The notes under the pieces: generated by a model
The model's database searches: none
Told to the model about the DNA's origin: nothing
The model's input: the letters and a program-made list of their open reading frames with translations, nothing else
Translations under genes and position numbers: made by a program
In this document: in pieces, positions 1 through 11,094 of the stretch
Numbering within the stretch: the stretch's first letter is position 1
How the letters are laid out: each line of letters starts with the position of its first letter
Source: a bacterium
Lineage (GTDB): Bacteria; Zixibacteria; MSB-5A5; WJJR01
Assembly (NCBI GenBank): GCA_021813505.1
Contig: JAKAKI010000079.1
Coordinates: 1 to 64,000, forward strand
Length of the DNA stretch: 64,000 nt
Reading direction: 5' to 3'

Positions 1-2627
1 ATTCGTTCTTCCATCCGCTTGCGGTCCTCACCAGCTTCTTCGAGTTTGCGCGCCGTCTCATTGGGTGTTTCATCAGGCTTCTTGTCCCGAATGGCGCTGA
101 TCGCCGCCCGCGCCGCCCGCTGCTCGGAGGGCTGTGGGCTTTGCTGCGCCACCCGTTCCAATGCCGGAATCGCCGCGTCGATCCCAAGCGCACCGAGCGC
201 GTTCATCACCGGCTGGCGAAAGTTCTTGTTACGGTCACCGAGATACTTCTCCAGTGCCACCCGGTAACGGTCCAGCTTCGTTTTGTCCTTCTCGAATTCC
301 GCCAGTGAGCTGACCAGTCCCACAGCGGCACCACGCACCGGCGTGGGATGACCGGGCGTGGCGTAACGGAGTCCCAAATCGATCAGCGTGGGGTCCTTGC
401 TGCGTCCCAGGGCGGTAAATGCGTCGCTCGCAATCGTGTGTTTCTCGGATGGCTGATCGAGTGCCCACCGGGCCAGAGATTCAGCACGCTGGGGATCGGC
501 CATCGATGCCGCATCAACCGCGGAACCGCGCAACGGCGCTGGAGCATTCGAACGCGCGATCGCCTCGAGTCTGGCGAACGCGCGCTGGTTGTTGTCGAAC
601 TTCCCAATCGCGTAAATGATGCTGTTGCGGGTGGACAGATCGGGATCGTCGAGCCCGAGCAAGAGCGAATCCAGCGCTTCCTCTCCACCCAGCTTCGCCA
701 GCGCGTCCGCCGCCGTGCGGCGCACGGCCGGTTGCCGATCGCGGCGCAACGCCGCGGTGAGCGCCGCCAGGCTCCCCGCCGACTTCTCGTGCTTTCCCAA
801 TCTCTCGACCGCGCGCAGTCTGGCCAGCACGCGCTGGGGATCTCTGGACTGGGCGATCAGGACCGTCGTGGAGGGATCATAATCGATGTCCGCGAGCAGC
901 CATCCTTCGGGATCGATCAGGATATACGTTGGCGGATTCGAAACCGGAATGAACAGTGTGTTGTCGAGCTTGTCGATTCTCACCGTGTAATGCTCGCGCC
1001 CCGGCGCCGTCACACATTCAATCGCCAATGGAATGTCGAACACCGGTGTCACCGCGTCGACCTTCTGCGTCTGCTTGACGTCGATGCGCAACAACCGCGT
1101 CTCACTATCAAATGATGTCTGAACCTTGAGTTGGGGATGTCCACCGTGATAAATCCACTGGTCGAAGAATCCGTCGAAGTCCCGGCCGGATACTGTCTCC
1201 AGTGCCCGCTTGAAATCCTCTGTTTCCACCGGGCGCGCCGCATTGTCCGTCACATAGCGATGAATCGCCGCCCACCAAATCGAATCTCCCAACATCCCGC
1301 GGATCATGTGCAACACGGCCCCGCCTCGGCTGTACGCATAGCCGTCGAACAGCCGTCCCGGATCACTGTACTGATGTTGGACGGTCGAGCGCCGGTAGCC
1401 ACGGGATGCCCCCATCCCGCCCTCCTGCGTGCCGTTCACGCTGATCAGGAATCGGTCGTGCCCCCAGCGATGCTCGTCCCATAGATCCCCAAAGTAAGTC
1501 GCAAACCCCTCATTCAGCCAATTGTGCGCCCAATCGCGGCACGTCAGCAAATCGCCGAACCACTGATGCGCCAGTTCGTGCGCGATCAGCCCGTTCGACC
1601 GATCACGGTAATAGTCGTGCGCCTCCGCACCGTGGAGGGTGCGCTCGGCCTCGATGGTCATCGAGGCGTTCTCCATTCCGCCGTAGGTGAAGTCGGTCAC
1701 GAACACCTGCGCGTATTTCTCGAATGGAAACGGCACGCCGATTTTCTGCGCGAAGAATTCGATCATTCCCGGAGTCTCACCCGCCGATCGTTTGAGCTTC
1801 TCCCCTTCGCCTTTGCGGGAGTAGTAGGTGACGGGGAGACCATCGATCGTCTTCTCCGTGAGTGAATCAAAGGCTCCCACCGCCACGGCGATCAGGTAAT
1901 TGCTGATCGGAACCTCTTCGACCCAATTGAAAGTGCGCGATCCATCCGGATGCTCATCGAGCCGCACCATGGCGCCGTTCGAAATCACCACGTTCGGACG
2001 CGGCGTCGTCACGGAAATGGCGGCCGTCGCCTTGTCATCCGGATAGTCGTAGCCGGGGAACCAATACCGGTTATCCTCCTCCTCCCCCTGCGACCAGATC
2101 ATCGGCATCTTCTCCGGGTCTTCCTTCACAGAGGGAATGAAATACAGCCCCATCTCCGGCTCACCGTGGTAGTAGATCTGAATCCAGGTTGTTTCCGGAG
2201 GACTCACGGGTTTCGCAAACGCGACTTCCAGGCCATGACCGGGGTCGATGAACGTCAGACTTGCACCCATGGCGTCTTTGATGCTGTCGATGGTCAACCG
2301 CTCCGAATCCAGTCGCAGCCGTTCCAATCGCGGGAGAATCGGCGTGAATGTCAGCGTGACCGACCCGGCAACCCGCACAATCAAGGGATCAAGCTGGACG
2401 TCGATCCGTGTATCGATCACATCAATCTGCCGGTCGCGTCCCCAATGCCACCCCGCCGAATCCGCCGCCCAGCGCGAATCGGCCACGTCCGCGTGAGCAG
2501 AGAACCACAGCCCAAGACACATGAACACGACGAACACGCCATAAACAGAAGGACTAAGCAACCGGCTCTTGCCCGAGAGTTTCTGCGATCTCCGATTGAG
2601 GCTGCGCACGACGCCAAAGTGGTACAT
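1..2627 (-). CDS. M1-family metallopeptidase (aminopeptidase N-like), C-terminus runs off the left edge
   Basis: Reverse strand encodes ...NGLIAHELAHQWFGDLLTCRDWAHNW... (HExxH zinc motif); start read as MYHFGVVRSLNRRSQK... at 2627 with a signal-like hydrophobic stretch. Absent from the ORF track because no stop lies in the window. Confidence 0.9.
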   Translation of the reverse strand, partial: MYHFGVVRSLNRRSQKLSGKSRLLSPSVYGVFVVFMCLGLWFSAHADVADSRWAADSAGWHWGRDRQIDVIDTRIDVQLDPLIVRVAGSVTLTFTPILPRLERLRLDSERLTIDSIKDAMGASLTFIDPGHGLEVAFAKPVSPPETTWIQIYYHGEPEMGLYFIPSVKEDPEKMPMIWSQGEEEDNRYWFPGYDYPDDKATAAISVTTPRPNVVISNGAMVRLDEHPDGSRTFNWVEEVPISNYLIAVAVGAFDSLTEKTIDGLPVTYYSRKGEGEKLKRSAGETPGMIEFFAQKIGVPFPFEKYAQVFVTDFTYGGMENASMTIEAERTLHGAEAHDYYRDRSNGLIAHELAHQWFGDLLTCRDWAHNWLNEGFATYFGDLWDEHRWGHDRFLISVNGTQEGGMGASRGYRRSTVQHQYSDPGRLFDGYAYSRGGAVLHMIRGMLGDSIWWAAIHRYVTDNAARPVETEDFKRALETVSGRDFDGFFDQWIYHGGHPQLKVQTSFDSETRLLRIDVKQTQKVDAVTPVFDIPLAIECVTAPGREHYTVRIDKLDNTLFIPVSNPPTYILIDPEGWLLADIDYDPSTTVLIAQSRDPQRVLARLRAVERLGKHEKSAGSLAALTAALRRDRQPAVRRTAADALAKLGGEEALDSLLLGLDDPDLSTRNSIIYAIGKFDNNQRAFARLEAIARSNAPAPLRGSAVDAASMADPQRAESLARWALDQPSEKHTIASDAFTALGRSKDPTLIDLGLRYATPGHPTPVRGAAVGLVSSLAEFEKDKTKLDRYRVALEKYLGDRNKNFRQPVMNALGALGIDAAIPALERVAQQSPQPSEQRAARAAISAIRDKKPDETPNETARKLEEAGEDRKRMEER

Positions 2628-2664
2628 CGAACCTCCCCATCAAGGGTGCACTCCGATCCAACCC

Positions 2665-3957
2665 CTATTCATGTTGATGAACCCGGGGCAAGTGATTCAC
2701 CGCCGTCAGCCGTCGCTTCCTCAGCCGAAAGCTAAAATGCCTGAACCCTGCTAACGCCAGCGGGAGAAGCAGAAGGTAAGCCGGTAGAAGATATCTTGAT
2801 TCTGTGTGCACCGGGAAAAGAAGTACCGCCGTGTACGCGGCATAAAGCACCATGATAAGGCCAGCCGCAGAGTGTTCGTGCCAGGACCTAACCGCGCCCA
2901 GGACAACGAGAACATAGAACGCGAGCATCAGAATTCGACCAGTGAAGAACAGTGGTGGGTTATCGTCCCTTGCCCCCTTTGTACCGGGGATGAAGCTCCA
3001 TACAAAGAACGCCTGTCTGGCGCAGCGCCACAGGTAGATTCCCTTGTCCGTTTCCAGGTTTCGCAGAGCCATTTGCCGATAGCGCTCGTTGGGACCCCAG
3101 TTGAACTCGAATTCACCCGCCATCGCCTCCTGAAAGGGCTGGGAGTTTATGATCGCCTCCCGCCCATGCAGCATATGTTGCTCCCACAGAGTGGAATCCG
3201 TCATGTAGTATAAGGGGCCCCAATTCGCCACCATTGGAACAAAACGGCCGAAATCCCTCTCATTACGCACCAGCCAGGGCGCCGTGGCCAGAATACTGAT
3301 CGCCGCGACCGCAATGACATGACGCCAACGCACGCCGTGAAACAGAAACGGCAGCAATAACAGCGCCAGCGGCCAGAAGAAGTTTACCGGTCGCACGTAC
3401 GACGACATTCCCAGAAGCAACCCGCTGACTACGCACAACATCATTCGCTTCGTCTCAAGCATCCGGACCAACGCCAGCAGACCACCTGAGAGCAGCAAGA
3501 GGAAGAGCGGCTCGGCCAGCATCAACCTGGCGAGATCACGCAAGGGGTCCGCAAGGACCAAGAGTCCTAGCAATCCGAGTGACCATGACGCCCCGAGAAA
3601 CCTCCTGCTGATGGTTGCTACGATGAGATATGTACTGAAGAGCAACAGCAGTTGCACGTAGATGAATCCATCCAGACCTCCCGTGAGCTTCTCATAGCCT
3701 GCGATAAGCCACGGGAAACCCGGCGGCTTCCCGGCCACCGGGTTCACACCATCATATGTGAAACGGCCGTGTGCCAGCAGATTCTCGCCTAATCGAATGT
3801 ACTCAGCGCCATCGTAGCCCACTCCAGGGCTGCTGGCGAGAACTCCAGCGACCATATGCACCGCAAGTAGACAGACGACCACGACGATGCCCCATGGGGG
3901 CTGTCGTCCGGATCGCCGGCCGTCACCGATGGATGCACTCGCCGAATGGGATGTCAT
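2665..3957 (-). CDS. Multi-pass membrane glycosyltransferase (GT39/ArnT-like)
   Basis: ORF 2665..4044; Met at 3957 preferred; YDGAEYIRLGENLLAHGRFTYDG near the N-terminus plus many TM segments. Confidence 0.75.
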   Translation of the reverse strand: MTSHSASASIGDGRRSGRQPPWGIVVVVCLLAVHMVAGVLASSPGVGYDGAEYIRLGENLLAHGRFTYDGVNPVAGKPPGFPWLIAGYEKLTGGLDGFIYVQLLLLFSTYLIVATISRRFLGASWSLGLLGLLVLADPLRDLARLMLAEPLFLLLLSGGLLALVRMLETKRMMLCVVSGLLLGMSSYVRPVNFFWPLALLLLPFLFHGVRWRHVIAVAAISILATAPWLVRNERDFGRFVPMVANWGPLYYMTDSTLWEQHMLHGREAIINSQPFQEAMAGEFEFNWGPNERYRQMALRNLETDKGIYLWRCARQAFFVWSFIPGTKGARDDNPPLFFTGRILMLAFYVLVVLGAVRSWHEHSAAGLIMVLYAAYTAVLLFPVHTESRYLLPAYLLLLPLALAGFRHFSFRLRKRRLTAVNHLPRVHQHE

Positions 3958-3967
3958 GAACAGGAAT

Positions 3968-5407
3968 TCAACTGCGTCCCCTCGAATTGGGGATGATGGT
4001 CGCGGGAGATCCGGGCAGAACCACCGGCCCGCGTGCCGCTGCACTCACCAGCACACCCATGCAGATAACCGCCAGGATTCCCGACAGCGAATAGAAGGTG
4101 TGCGGCCCGAGAAAGAACCCGATGATGATCGTACAAACTGGAAACCACGTGAGGAAGATTCCTCGCGCCACCTCGGGCGTCACCGCGCGGCGCAATGCAC
4201 TGTACCCAAGTTCCCAAAACCGCGCAAACAGCAGGAATAACGCGGCAATTCCCGCCATACCGGTTCCGGCTAGATAATTGATAAAATCGTTATGGGCTCC
4301 CATCGTCCTGGTGGAGACGGCGAGCGGATCCAAATGCCAGCTGGCAAGAAACAGGTCCCAACGTGCGACTTGTCCCAGGCCGATCCCCAAGACTGGGGAT
4401 TGTAAGAACATCTCCAATCCTGTCTTCCAAAGGTAGAATCGCATCGCAACAGTGCCGGATCGTCCCTCGACGGCCTGGTAGATCCGTGAGGCCGGCGCAG
4501 TGAAGACCGTGAGTGCCCCCGAGAGAAGAATAATCCCAACCACCGCCAGAATAGCTGTCGTGGCCACGGCCCGCCCCTTGATTCCCGACTGGTGATTGCG
4601 CCGGCTCCAATACCAACAGATCGCCACAAGCAGGGAGATGGCCAGGACAACTTGTATCATCGGCGTTCGGCTTTGGGTACAGATCAAGGCAGTCAGATTC
4701 AGGAGGAAGAGCAGAAGCCATCCAAGAGTCGGCAAACTGCGGCGGCAGAAGATCACCTCGATCGCGCACTGGACAATCACTACCGCGAGGAACATCTCAA
4801 AAAACGGACCAGGTGGGCCAAAGACACGTGCACCGCCTCCGATCCAGATGAACTCAATAATGTTGCGCACCGAGTTCGCCGAGGTCAGTACCAAAATCAG
4901 GCGCATAATACGCATTGGGTCGTCAAGTTTGATGCAGCCGGGTATCGCTACCAGAAGCAGGAACAGCTGAACGTGCCGCAGCCAGTTTTTCAGCCCGAAC
5001 TCCAAGTCGTACGCTGCCAGCAGTGACAGCGCTAGCACTGCTGCCACAAGGAACAACCGGGCATTCACGCGCGACTGCACAATCGGCGATTCGCCTCTGG
5101 CGATTCGATGCGCCATGCTGCCCGTGATCACCAGAAAGCAAAGGATGTCAGCGGGATAGACACCAACCAGTCCTGGAAGGGAATAGCGCAAATACATGGC
5201 GATCACAAGCAGGTAAACACCAGCACGAGGTGCCAAGAGCGGAACGGCGGCGGCCATCGCCAAAACAGGCAGTGTGATCCAAGCCCAGCCGTACAAGACT
5301 GCGCCAAGCGCCGAGGCCAGTTGAACCGCACCGACCAACAAGAGCCATCGCGTTCGGCTGATTGCACCAACCCCCAAAGGCAAACGTACGGCGAGTTCAG
5401 ATGCCAT
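3968..5407 (-). CDS. O-antigen ligase/polymerase (Wzy/WaaL-like) membrane protein
   Basis: Many TM helices; ...CTQSRTPMIQVVLAISLLVA... and ...GIGLGQVARWD...GAHNDFINYLAGTGMAG... typical of the O-antigen ligase family. Confidence 0.8.
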   Translation of the reverse strand: MASELAVRLPLGVGAISRTRWLLLVGAVQLASALGAVLYGWAWITLPVLAMAAAVPLLAPRAGVYLLVIAMYLRYSLPGLVGVYPADILCFLVITGSMAHRIARGESPIVQSRVNARLFLVAAVLALSLLAAYDLEFGLKNWLRHVQLFLLLVAIPGCIKLDDPMRIMRLILVLTSANSVRNIIEFIWIGGGARVFGPPGPFFEMFLAVVIVQCAIEVIFCRRSLPTLGWLLLFLLNLTALICTQSRTPMIQVVLAISLLVAICWYWSRRNHQSGIKGRAVATTAILAVVGIILLSGALTVFTAPASRIYQAVEGRSGTVAMRFYLWKTGLEMFLQSPVLGIGLGQVARWDLFLASWHLDPLAVSTRTMGAHNDFINYLAGTGMAGIAALFLLFARFWELGYSALRRAVTPEVARGIFLTWFPVCTIIIGFFLGPHTFYSLSGILAVICMGVLVSAAARGPVVLPGSPATIIPNSRGRS

Positions 5408-5480
5408 TATTGGTATCCGTTCGCTCCGATTCCAACAGATCTGCCGGGAAAACGCACCCGGCAATGCCTCGCCACAACCC

Positions 5481-6473
5481 TCATCCCCCCACCGCGATCA
5501 TTGCCGGACGGCCCAGAAAATCGGGATCGTCCAGACGATGCCCGGCAGGTTTGCCCGACCAGTACATACTGAGTGCCTGCAGAATCGCTTCGTCATCGGC
5601 GCCGGTGCGAAGCAGACTCCGCAAATCCATGAGTGTTTCGGCGAACAGGCACCGCGCCACCCGCCCATCGGCCGTGACGCGAATCCGGTCACACAGTGAG
5701 CAGAACTTGTGCGTCATCGTGGAGATGAACCCGACTCTCCCCGGCAACCCATCCACCGCCCACAGCCGCGCCGGCGCCGATGGATCGCTGGCCTGAATCG
5801 GAACCAGCGTCCGGGCGATACGCGCCCGGATCTCCGCCTCGGAAACCAGCAGATTGCGCGCGTAAATCACGTCGGCCGTCGGCATGAACTCAATGAACCG
5901 GACATCAACTTTGGGGTTGGCGCAAATCTCCACAAATGCAGGAATTTCATCATCGTTGATCCCGCGCATGACCACCACATTGATCTTGACCCGTTTGATT
6001 CCAGGATGTGCTAACGATGCCGCAACGGCAGCTTGGACCCGATCAAGACCGCGGCAATGGGTAATCTGAACGAATCGTGACTCCTGCAGCGTGTCGCAAC
6101 TGATGTTGACGCTCGTCAGCCCCGCGTCGATCAAGCAATCCAGATTTTGCTCCAGCAAATACGCGTTCGTGGAAACGGCGATTTCCTCGATGCCCTCGAT
6201 CTGTCGCACCGCGTTCATCAACTGCGGTAACCCCGGCCTGAGCAGCGGTTCCCCGCCCGTGAATCTCACTTTGCGCACCCCAAGGCGTGTCAGCACGCCA
6301 ACCACCCGGAGGATGTCCTCGTCCGTCAGCGCCGACGCCGCCGCCATGTGCGGCGTGGCCGCCTCCGGGGCGCAATACAAACAGCGAAAATTGCACTGCC
6401 CGGTCACCGACAAACGCAGATACCGAGGCCGGCGCCCGAATCCATCGACACAATCGACGGCTGCAGAACTCAT
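5481..6473 (-). CDS. moaA: GTP 3',8-cyclase (radical SAM)
   Basis: LRLSVTGQCNFRCLYC radical-SAM motif; C-terminal FCSLCDRIRVTADGRVARC cluster; terminal GG. Confidence 0.93.
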   Translation of the reverse strand: MSSAAVDCVDGFGRRPRYLRLSVTGQCNFRCLYCAPEAATPHMAAASALTDEDILRVVGVLTRLGVRKVRFTGGEPLLRPGLPQLMNAVRQIEGIEEIAVSTNAYLLEQNLDCLIDAGLTSVNISCDTLQESRFVQITHCRGLDRVQAAVAASLAHPGIKRVKINVVVMRGINDDEIPAFVEICANPKVDVRFIEFMPTADVIYARNLLVSEAEIRARIARTLVPIQASDPSAPARLWAVDGLPGRVGFISTMTHKFCSLCDRIRVTADGRVARCLFAETLMDLRSLLRTGADDEAILQALSMYWSGKPAGHRLDDPDFLGRPAMIAVGG

Positions 6474-6742
6474 GTCGCGCTGTCCCACCGTGACAACTTC
6501 ACACGGTCATTCTACGATGATTCACATCTGAATATCAACAGGAACGGTAGGCTTTGGGAGCACTGATCCCGGCCGGATGACTCGGGAGGATTTTGTAGGG
6601 GCGCCGCTATGTTGTGGGCGCCCGCGGGGGCGGTGGGCAATGCAAAGGCATCGCACACGGAATTCGGACCGCCACATAGGGCGGCCCCTACGGGGGGGCG
6701 CTCCCGGAAGTGAGGAACGGCAGGCATGCGCCCCTGTTCTCG

Positions 6743-9016
6743 CTACTGCCGGACAATCTCCAATGGCGCAAACCGAACCATCAGAGTCGTCGCAAACCCG
6801 CTGTTAAACTGCACATCGCAGGTCATCCCGTCACCGGAGCCATGCACCTCAACCACCTCGCCCTCGCCGAACTGAGCGTGGCGGATGATCGTCCCCGCCT
6901 GAACCACATGGACCAGCGAGACATCCTGCCGCCGGGAGGTTGAACCGGTGCGGACCACCGTGCGCGGACCCTTTACTGTTTGCGGAAGATTGGGACGCCA
7001 CGTCCGCGCCGGCGCATCGTACCCGAGATTCCCCGGCTCCAGATCGCCGAAAGAGACATGATTCTCGACTTCCAGATACTCTCGCGGAATTTCCTCGATA
7101 AATCGCGACTTCAACGACGCGGTCGGGCCAAAACGCATTCGCATGCGCGCATATGTCAGGAAGAGCCGCTCCTTTGCCCGCGTCGCCCCGACATAGAACA
7201 GCCGCCGCTCCTCTTCCAGCCCCTCGCGCGTCTCCATCGACCGCGACAGCGGGAACAGGCCTTCTTCCAGCCCGGTGATGAACACAACCGGGAACTCGAG
7301 GCCCTTGGCCGCATGCAGCGTCATCAGCGTAACCGCCTCCTGCCGATTCTCGTACTGATCGATGTCCGTCACCAATGCCGCCTGCTCGAGAAATCCCGAC
7401 AGCGACGGCGCTTCCACAGTCATCTCATACTCGGCGAGCGCCGCCGCCAACTCATCAAGATTCTCCATCCGTGAATCGATGGTGATCGGGTCATCCCCTT
7501 CCCACGAACTCTTGAGATTGACCTTCTCCACAATGTAATGGCACCAATCCGCCAGATTCATCGACGCCCGCGCGGTGATAATCTCATTCATGAGATTGGC
7601 AAAACGCTTGACTGCCTCGGCAGTCCGCGCTCCGGCAACAGCGGTGACCGCCTTGGTATCGGCGAGAAACTCAATCCATGTGCGTCCATCGGCGCGCCGG
7701 GCCGCTTCGAGTTTCTCCTGCGACGTGTCGCCGATCCCCCGGCGCGGCTTGTTGATGATCCGCCGCCAGGCCGCCACGTCACGGCCGTTGATCGTCAGGT
7801 GCATGTACGCAAGGGCATCTTTGATTTCTGCCCGCTGATAAAACTTTGTCCCGCCAACCAGCACATACGGCGTGTTGTTGCGGCGGCAGGCATCTTCCAG
7901 CGGCCGCGACTGTGCATTGGTGCGGTATAACACCACACAATCGGCGCCGGCAAATCCCGCCGATTGGCACAGATGCCGGATTCTGCCGATGACCATCTCG
8001 GCTTCCGTACGGTCGTCAGGCGCCATCACGAGCGTGATCTGCTCGCCGGGAGATTTCTCCGTCCAAAGCTTCTTCGGATGCCGATTGATGTTGGACGACA
8101 CCACTGCGTGCGCCGCATCGAGGATATTGGGACGCGAACGGTAGTTCTGCTCCAGCCGCACGACCACGGCCTCGGGATACGCCTTTTCGAATTCGAGGAT
8201 GTTTTTGATGTCGGCGCCCCGCCAGGCGTAGATCGACTGATCGTCATCGCCGACGACACAGAGATTGCGCTGCGGCTCCGCCAGCAGACGGATCAACCGG
8301 ACCTGCGCCAGGTTCGTGTCCTGATACTCATCGACCAGCACATACCCGAACCGCTCCTGCCAACGAAGGAGCAGCGCGGGATTCTCCTCCAGCGTCCGCA
8401 CGGTGCGGAGGATCAGATCATCGAAATCAACCGCCCCGGCATCCCGCAGACGTGTCTGATAGATCCCGTAGATCTCCGCGATCTTCCGCAGGAAATCATC
8501 GTGCGCGATATTCGCAAATTCCCTCGGTTCGAGAAGCTGATCCTTGGCGTCGGAAATCTTCGATTTGACCACGCCGGGCGTGTACGTCCGAGCGGGAAGA
8601 TTCAGCTCCGTCAGGACACGTTTCAGGACCCCCTGCGAATCGTCCTCATCGTAGATCGAAAAATCCTTCGGCAGGTCCGCCGCCTGATGCTCAAAGCGCA
8701 GGAATTTTGCCGCGAACGAATGAAAGGTCGACACCCATACCGACTCCGCCGCCGGGCCGACCAGTTCCCGCACCCGCAATTTCATCTCCCCGGCCGCCTT
8801 GTTCGTGAATGTCACCGCCAGAATCTCGCGAGGATGCACGCCGTTCGCCAAAAGCCATGCAATCCGGTACGTGATCACGCGTGTCTTCCCCGACCCGGCC
8901 CCCGCGAGAATCAAAAGCGGCCCGCCGCCATGCGTGACCGCGTCACGCTGCGGCGAATTCAAATCGTCGAGCATGCGATTGGCGTCGGTTGTCGGAAATG
9001 TCTCAGTTGTCATCAC
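6743..9016 (-). CDS. pcrA: UvrD/PcrA-type superfamily 1 DNA helicase
   Basis: LNSPQRDAVTHGGGPLLILAGAGSGKTRVITYRIAWLL; DEYQDTN; C-terminal Tudor-like tail GTIIRHAQFGEGEVVEV. Confidence 0.95.
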   Translation of the reverse strand: MMTTETFPTTDANRMLDDLNSPQRDAVTHGGGPLLILAGAGSGKTRVITYRIAWLLANGVHPREILAVTFTNKAAGEMKLRVRELVGPAAESVWVSTFHSFAAKFLRFEHQAADLPKDFSIYDEDDSQGVLKRVLTELNLPARTYTPGVVKSKISDAKDQLLEPREFANIAHDDFLRKIAEIYGIYQTRLRDAGAVDFDDLILRTVRTLEENPALLLRWQERFGYVLVDEYQDTNLAQVRLIRLLAEPQRNLCVVGDDDQSIYAWRGADIKNILEFEKAYPEAVVVRLEQNYRSRPNILDAAHAVVSSNINRHPKKLWTEKSPGEQITLVMAPDDRTEAEMVIGRIRHLCQSAGFAGADCVVLYRTNAQSRPLEDACRRNNTPYVLVGGTKFYQRAEIKDALAYMHLTINGRDVAAWRRIINKPRRGIGDTSQEKLEAARRADGRTWIEFLADTKAVTAVAGARTAEAVKRFANLMNEIITARASMNLADWCHYIVEKVNLKSSWEGDDPITIDSRMENLDELAAALAEYEMTVEAPSLSGFLEQAALVTDIDQYENRQEAVTLMTLHAAKGLEFPVVFITGLEEGLFPLSRSMETREGLEEERRLFYVGATRAKERLFLTYARMRMRFGPTASLKSRFIEEIPREYLEVENHVSFGDLEPGNLGYDAPARTWRPNLPQTVKGPRTVVRTGSTSRRQDVSLVHVVQAGTIIRHAQFGEGEVVEVHGSGDGMTCDVQFNSGFATTLMVRFAPLEIVRQ

Positions 9017-9250
9017 CAGTTGTCCTGTCTTTTATAAGATACGTCCCATCTCATCGGAACGGCGCGGCAACATAGAACGCAATCGGCGACAAATCAACCA
9101 AGGTTGGCACAAGATTTCTGCCCTGGATGGTCATCCCCGCTCTGTTGAGTGTGTTGGGACATCAATCCATGAGCCGTGTCCTCCGTGGACAGGAGATCTG
9201 TCATGATACTCTTTGACCCTCCCCTCATCCGCGCCCTATCCTTCCCGGTG

Positions 9251-10093
9251 ATGAGAAAGCGCGCGATCATCCGCAGGTTGCCATGCGTTGCCGTCTTCGC
9301 GGCTCTTTTGCTGGATTCGAACCTCGCATTAGCCGACGAGACTACTTGGAACCGCATCGCCAATGGCCTCGAAATCGGGCGATTCAAAGTCCAGCAAAGC
9401 ACAGTCGCCGGCGATTCGACCGTGGTCGTTCTGCGCATCGATCCCAGCCGCTGGGAGATGAAGCTTCTGTCGATCAGCCAGACCGGTGAACAAGCCGGAC
9501 GCAGCGCCAGAGAATGGTCTGAGAAACACAATCTCGCAGCGGTTACCAACGCCGGCATGTTCCAACAGGACCATCGCGCGCACGTCGGATACATGAAATC
9601 CGGCGCCCACATCAACAGTGCCGGGCGAAACAGCTACAAATCCGCCGCCGCGTTCGGGCCGTTGCGCCCCGGCCTCCCGCCGTTTCGGATCTTTGACCTC
9701 GATGTCGACCGGCTCGATTCTGTAATCGCCCAGTATGCGAATGTGGTTCAGAATCTCCGCATGGTCAGCCGGGCGCGTGAGAACAAGTGGGTCGCCAAAG
9801 CGGACGAATGGAGCGAGGCCGCGCTGGGCGAGGACAAACAGGGGCGGGCTCTCTTCATCTTTTGCCGTTCCCCCTACACGGTCCATGATCTAAATGATAT
9901 TCTCCTGTCGCTGCCGATTGATCTCGTCTGCGCCCAACATCTCGAGGGCGGCCCCGAGGCCCAGCTCTACCTGCGCTGGGGAAAAACCGAACTCGAACTC
10001 ACCGGCAGTTACGAATCCGCCTTCAGTCCCGATGATCTTAACCAGGTCGGCTGGCCGGTGCCGAATGTCATCGGCATCGCGCCAAAGAAGTAA
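9251..10093 (+). CDS. Phosphodiester glycosidase family (NAGPA/DUF2233-like) secreted protein
   Basis: Signal peptide; NAAVTNAGMFQQDHRAHVGYMKSG...; PYTVHDLNDILLSLPIDLVCAQHLEGGPEAQLYL. Confidence 0.8.
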   Translation: MRKRAIIRRLPCVAVFAALLLDSNLALADETTWNRIANGLEIGRFKVQQSTVAGDSTVVVLRIDPSRWEMKLLSISQTGEQAGRSAREWSEKHNLAAVTNAGMFQQDHRAHVGYMKSGAHINSAGRNSYKSAAAFGPLRPGLPPFRIFDLDVDRLDSVIAQYANVVQNLRMVSRARENKWVAKADEWSEAALGEDKQGRALFIFCRSPYTVHDLNDILLSLPIDLVCAQHLEGGPEAQLYLRWGKTELELTGSYESAFSPDDLNQVGWPVPNVIGIAPKK

Positions 10094-10104
10094 GGCCGCG
10101 CTCC

Positions 10105-10989
10105 TTGCTTCGAACCTCCCCCAGATCGACCAGCGCCATGGCGCATGCCGGCCTCTTCTACGCCGCCGCGATCTGGGGTTCCACATTCTTTCTGGTCAAG
10201 CAGGCCATCGGTGGTGTTCACCCGATCACCCTCATCGCCTATCGTTTTGTGATTGCCGCCTTGATCATGCTGGTGTTCTTGCTGGTGACACGGCGCCCGC
10301 TGCTCCGCGAATTGGGCCGGGGATTCATCCTCGGATTGGTTATCTGGGTGGAATACGTCGCCCAGACTGTCGGGCTGACCATGACCACGGCGGCCAATTC
10401 CGGGTTTATCACCGGCCTGTTTGTGGTCTTCATTCCGGTCTTTCTCGCCGTCTTCTTCCGCTCGAATCCGCCGCGTCTGGAGTGGCTGGCGGCGCTGGTC
10501 GCCATTGCCGGACTCTGGGTGCTCACCGGCGGCCTCAAGCAGATGAACTCCGGCGACGCGCTGACGCTCATCGCCGCCGTCCTGTATGCGCTCCACGTCC
10601 TGCTCACCGATCGTTTCATGAAACGCGGCGCTGACCCCATCGCCCTGACGTTTCAGCAGTTCGCAATCGTAGGACTGTTGAGTCTGCTGACGATGGCCAT
10701 CTTTCGCATCCCGACGTCTGTGCAAACATCGGGAACCACCTGGGCAATCGTCTTCCTCGCCTTGTTCCCCACCCTCTCGGCCTACCTCATCCAGGTCTAC
10801 GCCCAGCGGATTATCTCGCCGGTCCGCGTCTCGCTCATCTTCGCGTTCGAGCCAGTGTTCGGCGGAATCTTCGCCTGGACGCTCGGCGGCGAAACAGTCT
10901 ACCTCTCCAGTGCAGTGGGAGGATTCCTCATCTTCCTGGCACTGGTCATCTCCGGGTTCTCGACCCCCGCGGAGAAGCACACACAATGA
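10105..10989 (+). CDS. EamA/DMT-family permease
   Basis: Ten-TM pattern; YAAAIWGSTFFLVKQAIGGVHPITLIAYRFVIAALIM. Confidence 0.9.
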   Translation: MLRTSPRSTSAMAHAGLFYAAAIWGSTFFLVKQAIGGVHPITLIAYRFVIAALIMLVFLLVTRRPLLRELGRGFILGLVIWVEYVAQTVGLTMTTAANSGFITGLFVVFIPVFLAVFFRSNPPRLEWLAALVAIAGLWVLTGGLKQMNSGDALTLIAAVLYALHVLLTDRFMKRGADPIALTFQQFAIVGLLSLLTMAIFRIPTSVQTSGTTWAIVFLALFPTLSAYLIQVYAQRIISPVRVSLIFAFEPVFGGIFAWTLGGETVYLSSAVGGFLIFLALVISGFSTPAEKHTQ

Positions 10990-11094
10990 CCTCGTCGACC
11001 CAATCGGGGAGAGGCCCCTTGTTTGTGAGTTGACTCGTAGGGTCACGTAGTAATTTACGAAACCTCCCACGACACAATTCACGGAACATCCCCC

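Noticed and set aside
348-2735. Plus-strand ORFs 348..1115, 1131..1484, 1524..1865, 1950..2735
   Set aside because: Antisense shadows of the M1 aminopeptidase on the minus strand, which has HELAHQW and normal codon usage.
7964-9037. Plus-strand ORF of 357 aa
   Set aside because: Antisense to the UvrD/PcrA helicase; His/Arg/Asp-rich low-complexity translation typical of shadow ORFs in GC-rich DNA.
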